Made by a program: the position numbers and the translations under genes. The notes under the pieces are model-generated. The model made no database searches. It was not told the origin of the DNA and worked only from the letters and a program-made list of their open reading frames with translations. From assembly GCF_000830985.1 (NCBI RefSeq), contig NZ_CP007151.1, forward strand, positions 1,984,001 to 2,048,000: a stretch of 64,000 nt of DNA, read 5' to 3'. Shown here piece by piece: positions 30,512 to 41,858 of the stretch. The DNA comes from Marinobacter similis. Its GTDB lineage: Bacteria > Pseudomonadota > Gammaproteobacteria > Pseudomonadales > Oleiphilaceae. Every line of letters starts with the position of its first letter. Position 1 is the first letter of the stretch.

Positions 30512-33156
30512 GTGACTGAGCTTCACTCCGATCTTCGAGAAAACGTACGCATGCTGGGCGAATTGTTGGGTCAGAGTATCCAGCGCCACCCAGGCCAGGA
30601 CTGTTTCGAACTGATCGAGGAGATCCGCGCCGCGGCCAAGGCCGACCGGCGCCAGGAAAGTGGTTCCGGGCAGCGCCTGGTCAATCTGTTGGGAAAGCTG
30701 AGCGACGATGAGTTGTTGCCAGTAACCCGGGCCTTTAACCAGTTTCTCAATCTTGCCAATCTGGCCGAGCAATATCACGCATTCGCCGTAAGAAGGGGCA
30801 CCAGTCCGACCTGATGGTGGAATCCCTGGGCCAGGTGTTTGAACGTTTGAAAGCCGGTGGTGTGTCGTCGGAGGAGCTGCATGAGCGGGTGTCCAACCTG
30901 CGTATCGAATTTGTACTGACTGCCCACCCGACCGAAGTAGCGCGTCGCACCCTGATCATGAAGTACGACGAGATGTCAGAGTGCCTGGCCCAGCTCGATC
31001 ACGATGATCTGATGCCAGCGGAGCGTGAGGAAGTTATTGATCGGCTGACCCGGTTGATCACCGAGGCCTGGCACACCGATGAGATACGACACGAACGGCC
31101 GACGGCGGTGGACGAGGCCAAGTGGGGCTTTGCGGTCATCGAAAACAGCCTGTGGCAGGCATTGCCTCGGTTTTTGAGCAGTCTCGATGCGTCTCTTACC
31201 GAATCGACCGGGCGAGGATTGCCCCTGGAAGCATCGCCGATTCGTATTGCCTCCTGGATGGGCGGCGACAGGGACGGCAACCCCAACGTAACCCACCAGG
31301 TTACTCGCAAGGTTTTCCTGCTTGGCCGTTGGATGGCCGCGGACCTGTACTTGCGTGACATCCAGGCGTTGCGGGCAGAGCTGTCCATGTGGCAGGCCAG
31401 TGATGAACTTCGGCAACGGGTGGGTGACGCCCGTGAACCCTATCGCCAGGTTCTGGCGGAGCTGCGCGAGCGGTTGGTGAAGACCCGTGATTGGGCCGAG
31501 GCCGGGGTTAATGGCACCGCCGCCGATGCCACCGACATCCTGTTCGAGAACGAGGATTTCACCGGACCTCTGGAGCTGTGCTACCGGTCGCTGGTTGAGT
31601 GCGGGTTGGAAAGCATTGCCAATGGCCCGCTGCTGGATACCATTCGCCGCGCCCACACCTTCGGGCTGCCGCTGATTCGCCTGGATATTCGCCAGGAAGC
31701 CTCGCGCCATGCTGAGGCAGTGGCGGAGATGGTGGACTACCTGGGGCTGGGGGATTACCTGTCGTGGTCGGAAGCGGAGCGTCAGGAGTTTCTTGTCAAA
31801 GAACTTCGCGGGCGCCGGCCGCTGGTGCCGCGCAACTGGGAGCCTTCCGACCCGGTGCGCGAGGTTCTGGCCACTTGCGAGGCGGTGGCGGAACAAACGC
31901 CGCAGGCGCTGGGTTCCTACGTCATCTCCATGGCTTCCAAGCCGTCAGACGTGCTCAGCGTGATACTGTTGCTGCGGGAATCCGGGATGAAGTTCCCGAT
32001 GCGAGTGGTGCCACTGTTCGAAACCCTCGATGACCTGAAGGGCGCGCCGGACAGCATGGCGGCCCTGTATGAGGTCGACTGGTATCGGGACTACTGCCAG
32101 GGTCGTCAGGAAGTGATGATCGGCTATTCGGATTCGTCGAAAGATGCCGGTCAGCTAATGGCAGCGTGGGCACAGTATCAGGCCCAGGAACAACTGACCC
32201 GCATTGCCAAACAGTACGATGTGCACCTGACCCTGTTCCATGGCCGGGGCGGCACCGTGGGTCGCGGCGGCGGGCCAGCCAATCGGGCGATCCTGTCGCA
32301 GCCACCGGGTTCGGTTAATGGCAGTTTCCGGATTACCGAGCAGGGTGAAATGATCCGCTTCAAGTTTGGCCTGCCGGACCTGGCGGTGCAGAGCCTGACG
32401 CTCTACACCACCGCGGTGATCGAAGCGACCCTGGCGCCGCCGCCCGAGCCAGAGCCGGAATGGCGAGCCACCATGGATTGGCTGACTGAACGCTCGCTGA
32501 AATCCTACCGGGACGTGGTGCGGGAAAATCCGGATTTCGTTCCTTACTTCCGGCAGGTCACGCCGGAACAGGCCCTGGGCAAGCTGGCCCTGGGCAGTCG
32601 GCCGGCCCGACGCAAGGCCACCGGCGGCGTTGAGAGCCTGCGTGCTATTCCCTGGATCTTTGCCTGGACGCAAATGCGGCTGATGCTGCCGAGCTGGTTG
32701 GGCAGTGATGTAGCGCTGGAAGCGGCGGCCCAGGACAACCGGTTACCGCAGCTCCGTGAAATGATGAAGGGCTGGCCGTTTTTCCGGACCTACGTCGACA
32801 TGCTTGAGATGGTGCTGGCCAAATCGGATCTGCGCATAGCCAGCTATTACGAGCAGACTCTGCTTGACGACGATCAGCTGCAAGCGCTGGGAACCGACCT
32901 CCGGGAGCGGTTGCAGCGATGTATCCAGCGGCTTCTGGAGCTTAAGGAACAGTCGGACTTGCTTGAGGGGGAGCCGGTGTTCGCCCACTCCATGCGCGTG
33001 CGCAATCCGTACACCGATCCACTGCATTATCTCCAGGCCGAACTGCTGCGCCGCAATCGTGAAAGCGAAGGCAGGGGCGATGTTCAGGATCTGGTGGAGC
33101 GGGCGTTGAAAGTGACCATGGCTGGTATCGCAGCGGGCATGCGTAACACCGGTTAA
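30512..33156 (+). CDS. ppc: Phosphoenolpyruvate carboxylase (frameshifted in this sequence)
   Basis: Carboxylates PEP to oxaloacetate to refill the TCA cycle. Catalytic blocks are intact: LTAHPTEVARRTLIMK, MGGDRDGNPNVT, the flexible loop FHGRGGTVGRGGGP, and the extreme C terminus MRNTG. The break is at 30780: CACGCATTCGCC should read CACGCCATTCGCC, giving EQYHAIRRKKGHQSDLMVE. Repaired length is about 881 residues. Start GTG 30512 has AAAAGGA upstream. Only the first hundred residues are out of frame, so an unaware gene caller would annotate a shortened protein starting near 30814. Confidence 0.96.
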
Positions 33157-33216
33157 GCCGGACACAATAAGAGCGGTGGCCATATAGCCCGCTGATCAAG
33201 GTAAAAGGAGTAAGCT

Positions 33217-34585
33217 GTGGCTCTCGCTGCGCGACTGCAACGTTTTCTGGCCCGCAAGGGCATTCCGTATTCGGAGCTGCCGACGCCGCAAGCCGCTGAT
33301 CTTGAGGCAGCCGTGATTGCTTCGGGCCAGCCCCGTTCCGATTTCGTTCAGGCAACCGTCCTGATTGATGTCGGCGGCGCCTTGCTGGTGGCGCATGGTT
33401 TGGACAGCACCCTGGATCTGGAGGCGGTATTCCAGCTGACCGGCCGCCGACTCCAGCCTCTGACGGCGCGCCAGACCATGCGCCTGTTCGGTGACTGTGA
33501 TCCGGGATTTGTGCCGCCCATCGGAACGGCCTACGACCTGCCGGTTCTCATCGACGACGACGTCGCGCACGCCGAACGGGTCTTGCTCACCGGTGGCACC
33601 AACCATGGTGTGGTCAATATGGAAGGGCGTGATTTCCGGCTGGCTCTGGCCGGCGCCCGGAATGGTCATCTGGTAATTCGGGGCCAGGGCAGCGGCGACC
33701 GTGCTGCCCTCAGCCTGGATGAAGTGGCGGATAAGCTCCAGCGACTGTATCGGCTGCCACCGATGCCAGCTCTGGCATTGCGGATCTTGCGGCTGACGGC
33801 GCACAGCGAGGCCACGGCGAAAGAACTTGCGGAGCTGATCGAACTCGACCCCAGCCTGACTGCCCAGATCATGCGTTATGCCCGCTCTGCGCTGTTCAAT
33901 TATCCCGGCCATATTCACTCGGTGCAGGAGGCGGTAACCCGCGTTCTGCTTCGATCGCGTCGCTCACATCGCCATGGGTATTGCTTCGGTAAGGGCTTTC
34001 GATGTTCCCCGTAAGGGCGCGCTTGGGATTGATAACTTCTGGCGCCACTCCCTCTATAGTGCGTTCGTTTGCCAAAGTCTCGCGGTGCATTGTGGCGCCG
34101 ACAAGGCCCTGGCGTATCTGTGTGGTTTGTTGCACAACTTCGGTCTGCTGTTGATCGGCCACCTGTTCCCAGCCGAGTTTGAAGAGCTCAATGTTCTGCA
34201 CGCGGATAATCCTGAGGCCAGCATGCATTCCCTGGAGCAGCAGGTGTTTGGCCATGCCCGTGATGAGCAGATCCTTGCCGTTGGCCATGGTGCTATTGGT
34301 GGCATCCTGCACAAGCTCTGGCAATTGCCGGATGCCGTAGTCAAAGCCGCGGCCATGCATCAACACCCGGGCTATCACGGCGATCACGAACCCTACGTAT
34401 TGATGGTTCAGCTGGCGAACGCGTTGCTGAAGCCCCGTGGCATTGGTGACGAATTCAATCCGGACGATATTCCCGCTCTGCTGGAAGGCCTGGGGCTGGC
34501 GCCCGATACAGTCGTCGGTCTGGAAGCTGAGATTGATCGTGTGGCTCCAGATCTGGACGCACTGGCCAACTCCCTGTCATCCTGA
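33217..34585 (+). CDS. YbaK-like deacylase domain fused to HDOD domain (frameshifted in this sequence)
   Basis: N-terminal residues 1-155 resemble YbaK/ProX trans-editing deacylases (LARKGIPYSELPTP, LFGDCDPGFVPPIGTAYDLPVLID, LTGGTNHGVVNMEG). Residues about 165-440 form an HDOD domain (LPPMPALALRILRL, ELIELDPSLTAQIMRYARSALF, YLCGLLHNFGLLLI). The lysine expected in the deacylase core seems to be replaced (QATVLID), so editing activity is doubtful. The break near 33949 needs two added bases (CTGGGCTTC for CTGCTTC), giving TRVLGFDRVAHIAMG and about 456 residues. The GTG start has AAGGAG six bases upstream. A signalling or sensing role is inferred. Confidence 0.83.
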
Positions 34586-34666
34586 ACAGGGCTCGGGTTC
34601 AGACATCGTATGCCCCTTTTCCGTGCATGATACGGAGGTCGACTTTCTCTATAGAGGCGGACTTCG

Positions 34667-34672
34667 TATAAT
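34667..34672 (+). promoter_or_regulatory. Possible -10 element upstream of adk
   Basis: A perfect TATAAT stands at 34667-34672 in the 200-base gap between the YbaK-HDOD gene and adk, about 114 bases before the adk start. No convincing -35 box is seen at normal spacing, so the call is tentative. Confidence 0.3.
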
Positions 34673-34764
34673 GCGCTGGCTCCGAGTCCGGCTAATTGCC
34701 GCTCGGTGCTGAGAGGTTGTCGCAAAGGCGAGGGTCTTTGCCGCAACTTTTCCAACGATAATGA

Positions 34765-35439
<675 letters not shown>

Positions 35440-35475
35440 ATCCTCGTTATCCTGACCTGAGGCTTCGTTTCGTCC

Positions 35476-36174
35476 GTGAAACTGCTGGCACTGGATACAT
35501 CATCGGAGGGCTGCTCGGCAGCCCTTCTTGTTGATGGCAAGATATCCGAACGTTTTGAAATAGCCCCCCGGGGCCATACCAGGCTCTTGATGCCCATGGT
35601 GAGAGAGTTGTTGGCAGAGGCTGACGTGGCGCCGGCAGAACTCGACACGGTGGCCTTTGCCTGTGGTCCGGGCTCATTTACTGGTATTCGAATTGCCACG
35701 GGCGTGGCTCAGGGTTTGGCTTGGGGACTGGGCGTGCCGGTCGTGCCGGTGTCGTCTCTGGCAACCGTTGCCTTTGGCGCTATTGAAACCATGGGTGTCA
35801 GCGAGCAGGGCGGTGTTGCCATCGCTTTTGACGCCCGCATGGGTGAGCTGTACTGGGGCTGTTTTGTTTGCCGCGACGGACTGCCGGTGCTGCAGGGCGA
35901 GGAGCGAGTCTGCGCGCCCTCTCTGGTGTCGCTTGAAGGCGACGCGAAAGCATGGTCCGGTGCTGGCCGTGGCTGGGCTTTCCAGCAAGACATGCCATCT
36001 GAGGTGGCTGACCGGATTGTGGCCGCTGATGACACGCTGATTCCGCATGCAGCCTGGGTCGCTAAACTGGCCGAAATCGGGTTCCGGAATGGTAAGGCGG
36101 TCCCGGCGGAGCAGGCCCAGCCTGCGTACATTCGCAATGAGGTTACCTGGAAAAAGCTGCCTGGACGAGAGTAA
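35476..36174 (+). CDS. tsaB: tRNA threonylcarbamoyladenosine protein TsaB
   Basis: Partner of TsaD and TsaE in making the t6A37 modification of tRNAs reading ANN codons. The ASKHA-fold signature begins ALDTSSEGCSAALL and continues with the dimer-interface block CGPGSFTGIRIATGVAQGLAW. 232 residues, GTG start at 35476. Its location after adk is the same as in Pseudomonas. Confidence 0.95.
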   Translation: MKLLALDTSSEGCSAALLVDGKISERFEIAPRGHTRLLMPMVRELLAEADVAPAELDTVAFACGPGSFTGIRIATGVAQGLAWGLGVPVVPVSSLATVAFGAIETMGVSEQGGVAIAFDARMGELYWGCFVCRDGLPVLQGEERVCAPSLVSLEGDAKAWSGAGRGWAFQQDMPSEVADRIVAADDTLIPHAAWVAKLAEIGFRNGKAVPAEQAQPAYIRNEVTWKKLPGRE

Positions 36175-36289
36175 TCGGGCGCGCTCGGTCGGCGCGCCGG
36201 TCAGAAACTGAGCAAACGCTTTTCTTCCAAGGCCGATTCTTCCATACTTTGTCTTACCTCTTTCGTTATTAGGCCAGCGGTATCGGGTC

Positions 36290-36651
36290 ATGATCGGCAG
36301 TATAAATTCAGGCAACAGCTTTACCCCCCAGTCAGGCAACAACAGCCCGATTCGGGAACGCAGTGATGTAGCCCGAGCACCGGCAGCCTCCCCGGAAAAA
36401 ACGCCGGAAAGCGCCCGCCGCGATCTCGCCGATGCCCGCACGGGAACACTGGTTGAACGCACGTCGGGCGAGAGCCTCGAGCGTCGCATTGAGCTCGCCG
36501 AGCCGCCGAAGATACCCGGCTGGAACGTTTCCGAGCCGACGACATGCCGTTGCCAACCGCCAAGGCGCTGTCTACCTTCGCTGTGGTCGCAGCCGCAGGG
36601 CAAGAATCGGGTGACGATCTCCCCCTGGCCGGCATTGATATTCTGGTCTGA
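36290..36651 (+). CDS. Unknown small protein coupled to rsmJ (frameshifted in this sequence)
   Basis: I do not recognise this family. After repair it is about 120 residues: a Ser/Asn-rich N terminus (MIGSINSGNSFTPQSGNN), a charged Arg/Glu/Ala-rich middle probably mostly disordered, and a conserved-looking end (RFRADDMPLPTAKALSTFAVVAAAGQ, LAGIDILV). The break is at 36503: GAGCCGCCGAAG should read GAGCCCGCCGAAG, which gives LAEPAEDTRLERF. The repaired stop TGA 36649-36651 overlaps the rsmJ ATG by one base. That overlap is strong support both for the repair and for translational coupling. Confidence 0.65.
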
Positions 36652-37562
36652 TGACTGACTCCCGCTCGCACAAAACCGACCCCTCTGAGACTTCCGAGAA
36701 TCTAGCCGTAGGGCGCAGCCCGCTGGGTGATGGCGAGCAGGCGGTTGCCCTGAGTGAGGCGTTGGCGATCCCGAATCTTGGTGTGGTGCGGCCAAAGGAT
36801 GTGCGCGACTACTCCCTGCTGCTGTTCCTGGATGATCAGGGGCTCGGCCTGCAGTTGACCGGCAAGGGGGCGCCCGGGCCGGTTCGAGCCGAGTTTGTCA
36901 CCGGCAAGATGGGTTACCGTCGTGAACACGGTGGTGGAGCGGGTCAGTTGGTGGCGAAAGCAGTGGGTCTGCATAAAACCCGCGCCCATCTGCACGTGCT
37001 CGATGCGACCGCAGGTCTTGGACAGGATGCGTTCGTGCTGGCCGGTTTGGGCTGTACAGTGACCCTGTTTGAGCGCAATCCGGTGATTCATGCCTTGCTG
37101 GCGGATGGGCTCGCGCGGGCGTCGCTGAATGTCGATTGTGCACCCATCATCGAGCGTATGCATCTGCGCGAGGGCAGCAGCATCGCCTGGTTAGCGTCTG
37201 CAGGCCCGGAGTGCGCCGATGTTGTTTACCTGGACCCGATGTTCCCGCACCGGGACAAATCGGCCCTGGTGAAGAAAGAAATGCAGCTGTTCCAGCGAGT
37301 GGTTGGCGATGACGACGATTCCGAGGCGTTACTGACTGCGGCTCTGGAGTGCGCGCGCTACCGCGTTGTAGTCAAGCGCCCGCGCAAGGCCCCCGCCATT
37401 GCCGGACCCGAGCCAACAACCCGGGTGGAGGGCAAAAGCAGTCGCTATGATGTTTACTCCATCAAGCACTGCCTGCCCGCTAGGGCGCCTCAGGCTCTGT
37501 TCATACTGGGGGCGCTTCAGACTCTATCCATAGAGGGGGCGCTTCAGGCTCTATCTACATAG
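36651..37562 (+). CDS. rsmJ: 16S rRNA (guanine-1516-N2)-methyltransferase RsmJ with repeat tail
   Basis: SAM-dependent methyltransferase acting on G1516 of 16S rRNA. Core motifs: LDATAGLGQDAFVLAGLG (SAM site), VTLFERNPVIHALL, and VVYLDPMFPHRDKSALVKKEMQ with the NPPY-like catalytic loop. At 303 residues it is longer than E. coli RsmJ (about 250). The excess is partly at the N terminus and partly a C-terminal tail of nine-residue repeats (APQALFILG, ALQTLSIEG, ALQALST) encoded by a 27-bp tandem repeat that runs into the plsB 3' end. Confidence 0.92.
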   Translation: MTDSRSHKTDPSETSENLAVGRSPLGDGEQAVALSEALAIPNLGVVRPKDVRDYSLLLFLDDQGLGLQLTGKGAPGPVRAEFVTGKMGYRREHGGGAGQLVAKAVGLHKTRAHLHVLDATAGLGQDAFVLAGLGCTVTLFERNPVIHALLADGLARASLNVDCAPIIERMHLREGSSIAWLASAGPECADVVYLDPMFPHRDKSALVKKEMQLFQRVVGDDDDSEALLTAALECARYRVVVKRPRKAPAIAGPEPTTRVEGKSSRYDVYSIKHCLPARAPQALFILGALQTLSIEGALQALST

Positions 37563-37578
37563 GGGGCGCCTCAGGCGC
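37495..37578. repeat. 27-bp tandem repeat at the rsmJ/plsB convergent junction
   Basis: About three copies of a 27-bp unit beginning GGGCGCYTCAGRCTCT, followed by a partial fourth (GGGCGCCTCAGGCGCC). Being nine codons long, it stays in frame in rsmJ and adds a repeated tail. The last partial copy contains the plsB stop codon on the other strand (TCA at 37571-37573). The unit probably grew from the plsB 3' end by slippage; that direction is inference. Confidence 0.85.
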
Positions 37579-40036
37579 CTAGCATCGTGACTTGCTGTAT
37601 GGCCTGGCGCTTCTCGACGCTCAACACCAGGCGGGCATCTTCCGCCACTTCATCCAGCCCCTCGCCATAGCAAATCAGCCGTTCTCCTCGGTGGTGATCA
37701 CACCATTCTTCTGCAGATTGGCAATGAAGTTGCGGAACAGGCTCTTGTCAAAGAATTCCGGCGCATTCAGGCCAAACAGAATCGACATGCGTTCGGCCAG
37801 CAGAGTGCTCTGCTCTTCGAGCTCGGCGGCGCTGAGTTTGCCCGAGCCGTACTTGCGTAGGATGCCCAGAGCGATGTGGTAGCGCTCAAGCGTCTGAATG
37901 ATAAAGCGTGACAGTACCCGCAGTCTCAGCATCGCTTCCGTGCCTTCCTCAGGGCGGCCAATGCGGTCGTCATCCAGTTCTTCCAGCAGGCCCTGCTCAA
38001 TCAGCACATTGATCCAGTCGTTGATAACCGGCTCTGCCTCGTCTGCCTGATACTTCAGGAACAGCTCCGACTGCAGATAGGGGTAGGCTACGCTTGCCAG
38101 GAACACCACGCGCTCCCGGCGCAGGGTGTCCTTGTTCTCAAACAGGCTGGCGATCAGCGACGGCAGCGCAAACAGGTGCTGGATATTATTGCGGTAGTAG
38201 GTCATGAGGGTGGCGTTGCTGCCCTCAAGGGCGATGATGTCACCCAGTTTCTGCGGTTGGCGTGCCACCAGACCCATGTTCTCACAGTAGGCCACCCAGT
38301 CCTTACCGCTGCCCTCCGGCAGGGTCACTGTTTCTGCGTACGGGTAGGCCTTGAGCAGTCCGGCGTACTGATCCATCAGGCGGATTAGCTGGTGCTCATC
38401 CATGGCCAGGCGATCGGTGCCCAACAGCACGGTAGCGGTAATGCCGATCGGGTTTACGGCCACCGAGGCGTTGATGTTGGAGGCAACCTTCAGCGCCAGC
38501 TCATTGACCGCCTGGTTCAGCCAGGGCGGACGGTACTCGGCGTCGTAGGCTTCCTCACGCCAACTGCTGTGAATGTTATCCAGTACATCGGCCAGAGGAA
38601 TGGCCTCGCCAAAGTTCACCGCTACACGGCCGAAGGAGTTGCTGAGTTTGCGCACGGTCTTGGCTAGCGCAAACACGCTTTCTTTCTGCTTTTTCTTGCC
38701 CCTAAGCTCACCCAGGTAGGACCGTCCTTCCATTACTTTTTCGTAGCCGATATAGACCGGAACAAACACGATCGGTTTGCGATGATCACGCAGGAAGCTC
38801 CGGACGGTCATCGACAGCATGCCCGGGCGTGGCTGCAACATGCGACCGGTGCGGCTGCGGCCGCCTTCCACGAAGTACTCCACTGAGTAGCCGCGGGAGA
38901 ACATCACGTGCATGTATTCGTTGAACACGGTGGCGTAGAGCGGGTTGTCCTTGAAGCTGCGGCGCATGAAAAAGGCGCCACCACGGCGCAGGATAGGGCC
39001 GACAAGGGGCATGTTCAGATTGATGCCGGCGGCGATGTGCGGCGGCATCAGGCCGTTCTTGTAGAGTACGTAGGAGAGCAGCAGGTAATCGATGTGGGAG
39101 CGGTGGCAGGGCACGTAGACCACTGCGTTCTCCTGGGCGACTTCCTTCACCACCTTGATGTTGTTGACGGCAATACCGTTGTAAATCCGGTTCCAGAGCC
39201 AGGCCAGTACCACTTCCATTATACGAATGGTGACAACGGACATGCTGGCAGCTATTTCATCGGCGTACTTCCAGGCCTTTGCGCGCACCTTTTCCGGCGG
39301 GATTTCCTCCCGTGCCGCGGTTTCCCGGATGGCTTCCTTGACCGCCTGGGTCCTTACCAACCGCCCACCAGTGTGCGCCGGTGTGACAGGTCGGGCCCGA
39401 GCACGGCCTGGCGCACGCGCCGGAAGTGAGTGCGCAGGATCCGTGCGAGTTTGCGTTTGGCCCGTTCCTCCGAGTGGCGGTATTCGTCGACCACCAGTTT
39501 CAGGGACAGTGGCTGGTTGAACTGCACGTAGGTGTTGCGGCCATGGACCATGATGATCAGCAGCTTCTGGAGCCGGCCCGCCACCGACCAGGTGTCGGAC
39601 AACAGCAGCTTCACCAGTGATTTTTCCTTGTCCGGAGAGCGACCCCAGAACATGGACACCGGCACAATCTGAACATCCTGCTCGGTGTGTTCCACGCCAT
39701 AGTGAATCAGGGCTTCGAATTCATTGGTCGGTACCGGTGTCTGACGCCGACGAAAGAGCCCTCCGGTCCGCCGGTACAGGAAGAAAAACGAGTGGGAAGG
39801 GCCATTCTTGACCGGCAGGGCCTCGGTGGCCCCGGGCAGGCCGGCGTGGATCACTTCCTGTTCCAGCACCAGTCGGCTCGACAGGGAGCTGTATTGAAGT
39901 ACGTAGCAAACCGGCTTGTCGGGGTCGATCCCCAGCGCTTCCAGGGTGTTGCCGCTAACGTCGGTCCTGACCCACAGAAAAAGTATCTTGCGGAAAATGG
40001 TCAGGATCAGGCTGCGAATGCCTGGTAAAGTCGCAT
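37571..40036 (-). CDS. plsB: Glycerol-3-phosphate acyltransferase PlsB (three frameshifts in this sequence)
   Basis: Membrane enzyme that puts the first acyl chain on glycerol-3-phosphate. Acyltransferase motifs are VPCHRSHIDYLLLSY (HX4D), FMRRSFKDNP, FVEGGRSRTG and VFVPVYIGYE. Three breaks need one base each. Near 40021 CAGGCATTC becomes CAGGGCATTC, linking ATG 40036 (GGAG upstream) to GIRSLILTIFRK. Near 39359 GGTTGGTAAG becomes GGTTTGGTAAG, giving LVGGLVRTQAVKEAI. Near 37678 AACGGCTGA becomes AACGGCCTGATT, extending the C terminus by LICYGEGLDEVAEDARLVL and ending at 37571. Result about 822 residues, the family norm. PlsB is normally essential, so these are probably errors. Confidence 0.94.
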
Positions 40037-40177
40037 AAAGTGTTGCTCCGGTGAATCAGACAGCTGCCAAGTTTACTTGGTTGCGTTCGGTGCGGAAAGC
40101 CGTTGATCTTACTTGCCTTGTTGCCCAGTGTGGTACATTTCAGCTTGGTCCATTCATCAGGCAGGTGAAAACAGACA

Positions 40178-41002
40178 ATGGCGAGCTCAAATTCAGACTG
40201 GTCCCCGGGTTGGACCACGAATGCGCCGCGTCCTGGAGACCGGGTTCTGGCCATTTCAGGTTCAGACATTCTCAAGCCGGAGCAGGGCTGGTTGCTGGCC
40301 GCAGATGACGCCAGGCTCGGAGACCGGGCCAGCGTGGCGGTTTCGGTAGGGACCCTGGACGGCGTGCCGGTATACGTGACCGAGCTCGAAGACGCGGGCG
40401 AGGCGGGGCTGGAGCCTGTGGGCCTTCGGGACGCCCTGCTGATGATGGAACAGGTCCCGGCAGAGCTGTTGAGTACCGGGTTTCAGGTTTGGCAGTGGTG
40501 GCGCGACCATCGCTACTGCGGCCGGTGCGGCTTGGAAACCGGCTTTCACCCCCGTGAACGTGCCAAGTGGTGTGAGCCCTGTGGCATTCCCTGGTACCCG
40601 AGACTGGCCCCCTGCGTGATTGTGGTGATCAGGCGGGACGACAGGTTGCTACTGGCCAAGAACGCACGTGCGGCACCATTTCTACAGTCTGATTGCGGGC
40701 TTCGTCGAGCCGGGCGAGAGTCTGGAAGGCGCGGTCGCCCGTGAGGTCAGGGAAGAAACCGGCCTGGATGTCGCCAACGTGCGCTACCAGTCGTCCCAGC
40801 CCTGGCCGTTTCCACACCAGCTGATGGTGGGATCTTTGCCGATTATGCCGGCGGCGAACTGATACTGCAGGAAGATGAGCTGGCGCACGCCGACTGGTTT
40901 CTGCCCGGAGATACCCCGCCGGTGCCGCCGCAAACCACCATTGCCGGGCGCTTGATCCGTGCCATGGAAAGCGAGATTACCCGGGGAGGCATAGCTCTTT
41001 GA
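40178..41002 (+). CDS. nudC: NAD-capped RNA / NADH pyrophosphatase NudC (two frameshifts in this sequence)
   Basis: Nudix hydrolase that removes NAD caps from RNA and cleaves NADH. Features: zinc ribbon CGRCG ... CEPC, the Nudix box [22 protein letters not shown] with all catalytic Glu, and the NudC signature SQPWPFP. Two breaks: near 40668 GCACGTGCGG needs two G (GCACGGGTGCGG), giving [15 protein letters not shown]; near 40833 GGATCTTTG needs one T, giving [24 protein letters not shown]. Repaired length about 275. The stop overlaps the murI TTG start. Confidence 0.93.
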
Positions 41003-41858
41003 CTACGGTTTCCAAAGCCCGCGTGCTGGTTTTTGATTCCGGGGTTGGTGGCCTCAGTGTCGCCGCCTGTGTGCGCCAGCATCTTCCGGGCACGGAACTG
41101 CTTTATCTGGCGGACAACGCCGGATTTCCCTACGGCGACCAGCCTGAATCCGTGGTCGTCGAGCGCTGTTGCCGGCTGATAGGCAAGGCGATCGAGCAGT
41201 ACTCCACGGACGTCATTGTGGTCGCCTGTAACACTGCCAGTACCGTTGTTCTGCCTCATCTCCGGGCCATGACCGCAACGCCGGTGGTCGGTGTGGTGCC
41301 CGCCATTAAGCCGGCGGCCGCCAAAACCGAAAACCGCCGGATCGGAGTGCTGGCGACGCCGGCAACTGTTCGAAGGCCGTATCTGGATCAGCTGGTGTCG
41401 GAATTTGCCAGCCACTGTCAGGTGGAGCGTATTGGCCATCCTGACCTGGTTCGCTGGGTGGAGGAGTCGGTCAGCGGTGTCGAAGTATCGCGAGCCGCGT
41501 TGTCGTCGGCAGTGGCTCGCTTCCGAGAGGCTGGCGTGGATACCGTGGTGCTGGGGTGTACGCATTACCCTTTGCTGCTGAGCGCCCTTAGAGAGGTTCT
41601 GCCGGAGGTTCGGTTCTGGTTGATTCGGGTGAGGCCATTGCCCGCCGAGTCAGTCACCTGTTATCAGAACAGGGCAAACACGGCAGTGCGGCCGAAGCGG
41701 GGACTTCCAATGGCTCCCCGGTACGTGCGGCTCTCTTTTCCGGGGCCGCTCCGACAGGCTTGGCCAAATTCATGGCCGGGTTAGACCTGAGTCCTCAGGC
41801 CGTGCTCGATAACTGGCCCGGGTGCAACGAGCCGGTCAGATCAAGCGCGTCAGTTTGA
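40999..41858 (+). CDS. murI: Glutamate racemase (frameshifted in this sequence)
   Basis: Makes D-glutamate for peptidoglycan. Both catalytic cysteines are visible (VVACNTASTV and VLGCTHYPLLL), as is the N-terminal FDSGVGGLSV. The break is at 41616: GGTTCTGGTTG should read GGTTCCTGGTTG, restoring VRFLVDSGEAIARRVSHLLSE and a tail ending PVRSSASV. Repaired length about 286. TTG start at 40999 overlaps the nudC stop. The last 23 bases overlap, tail to tail, the end of the convergent gene at 41836. Confidence 0.92.
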
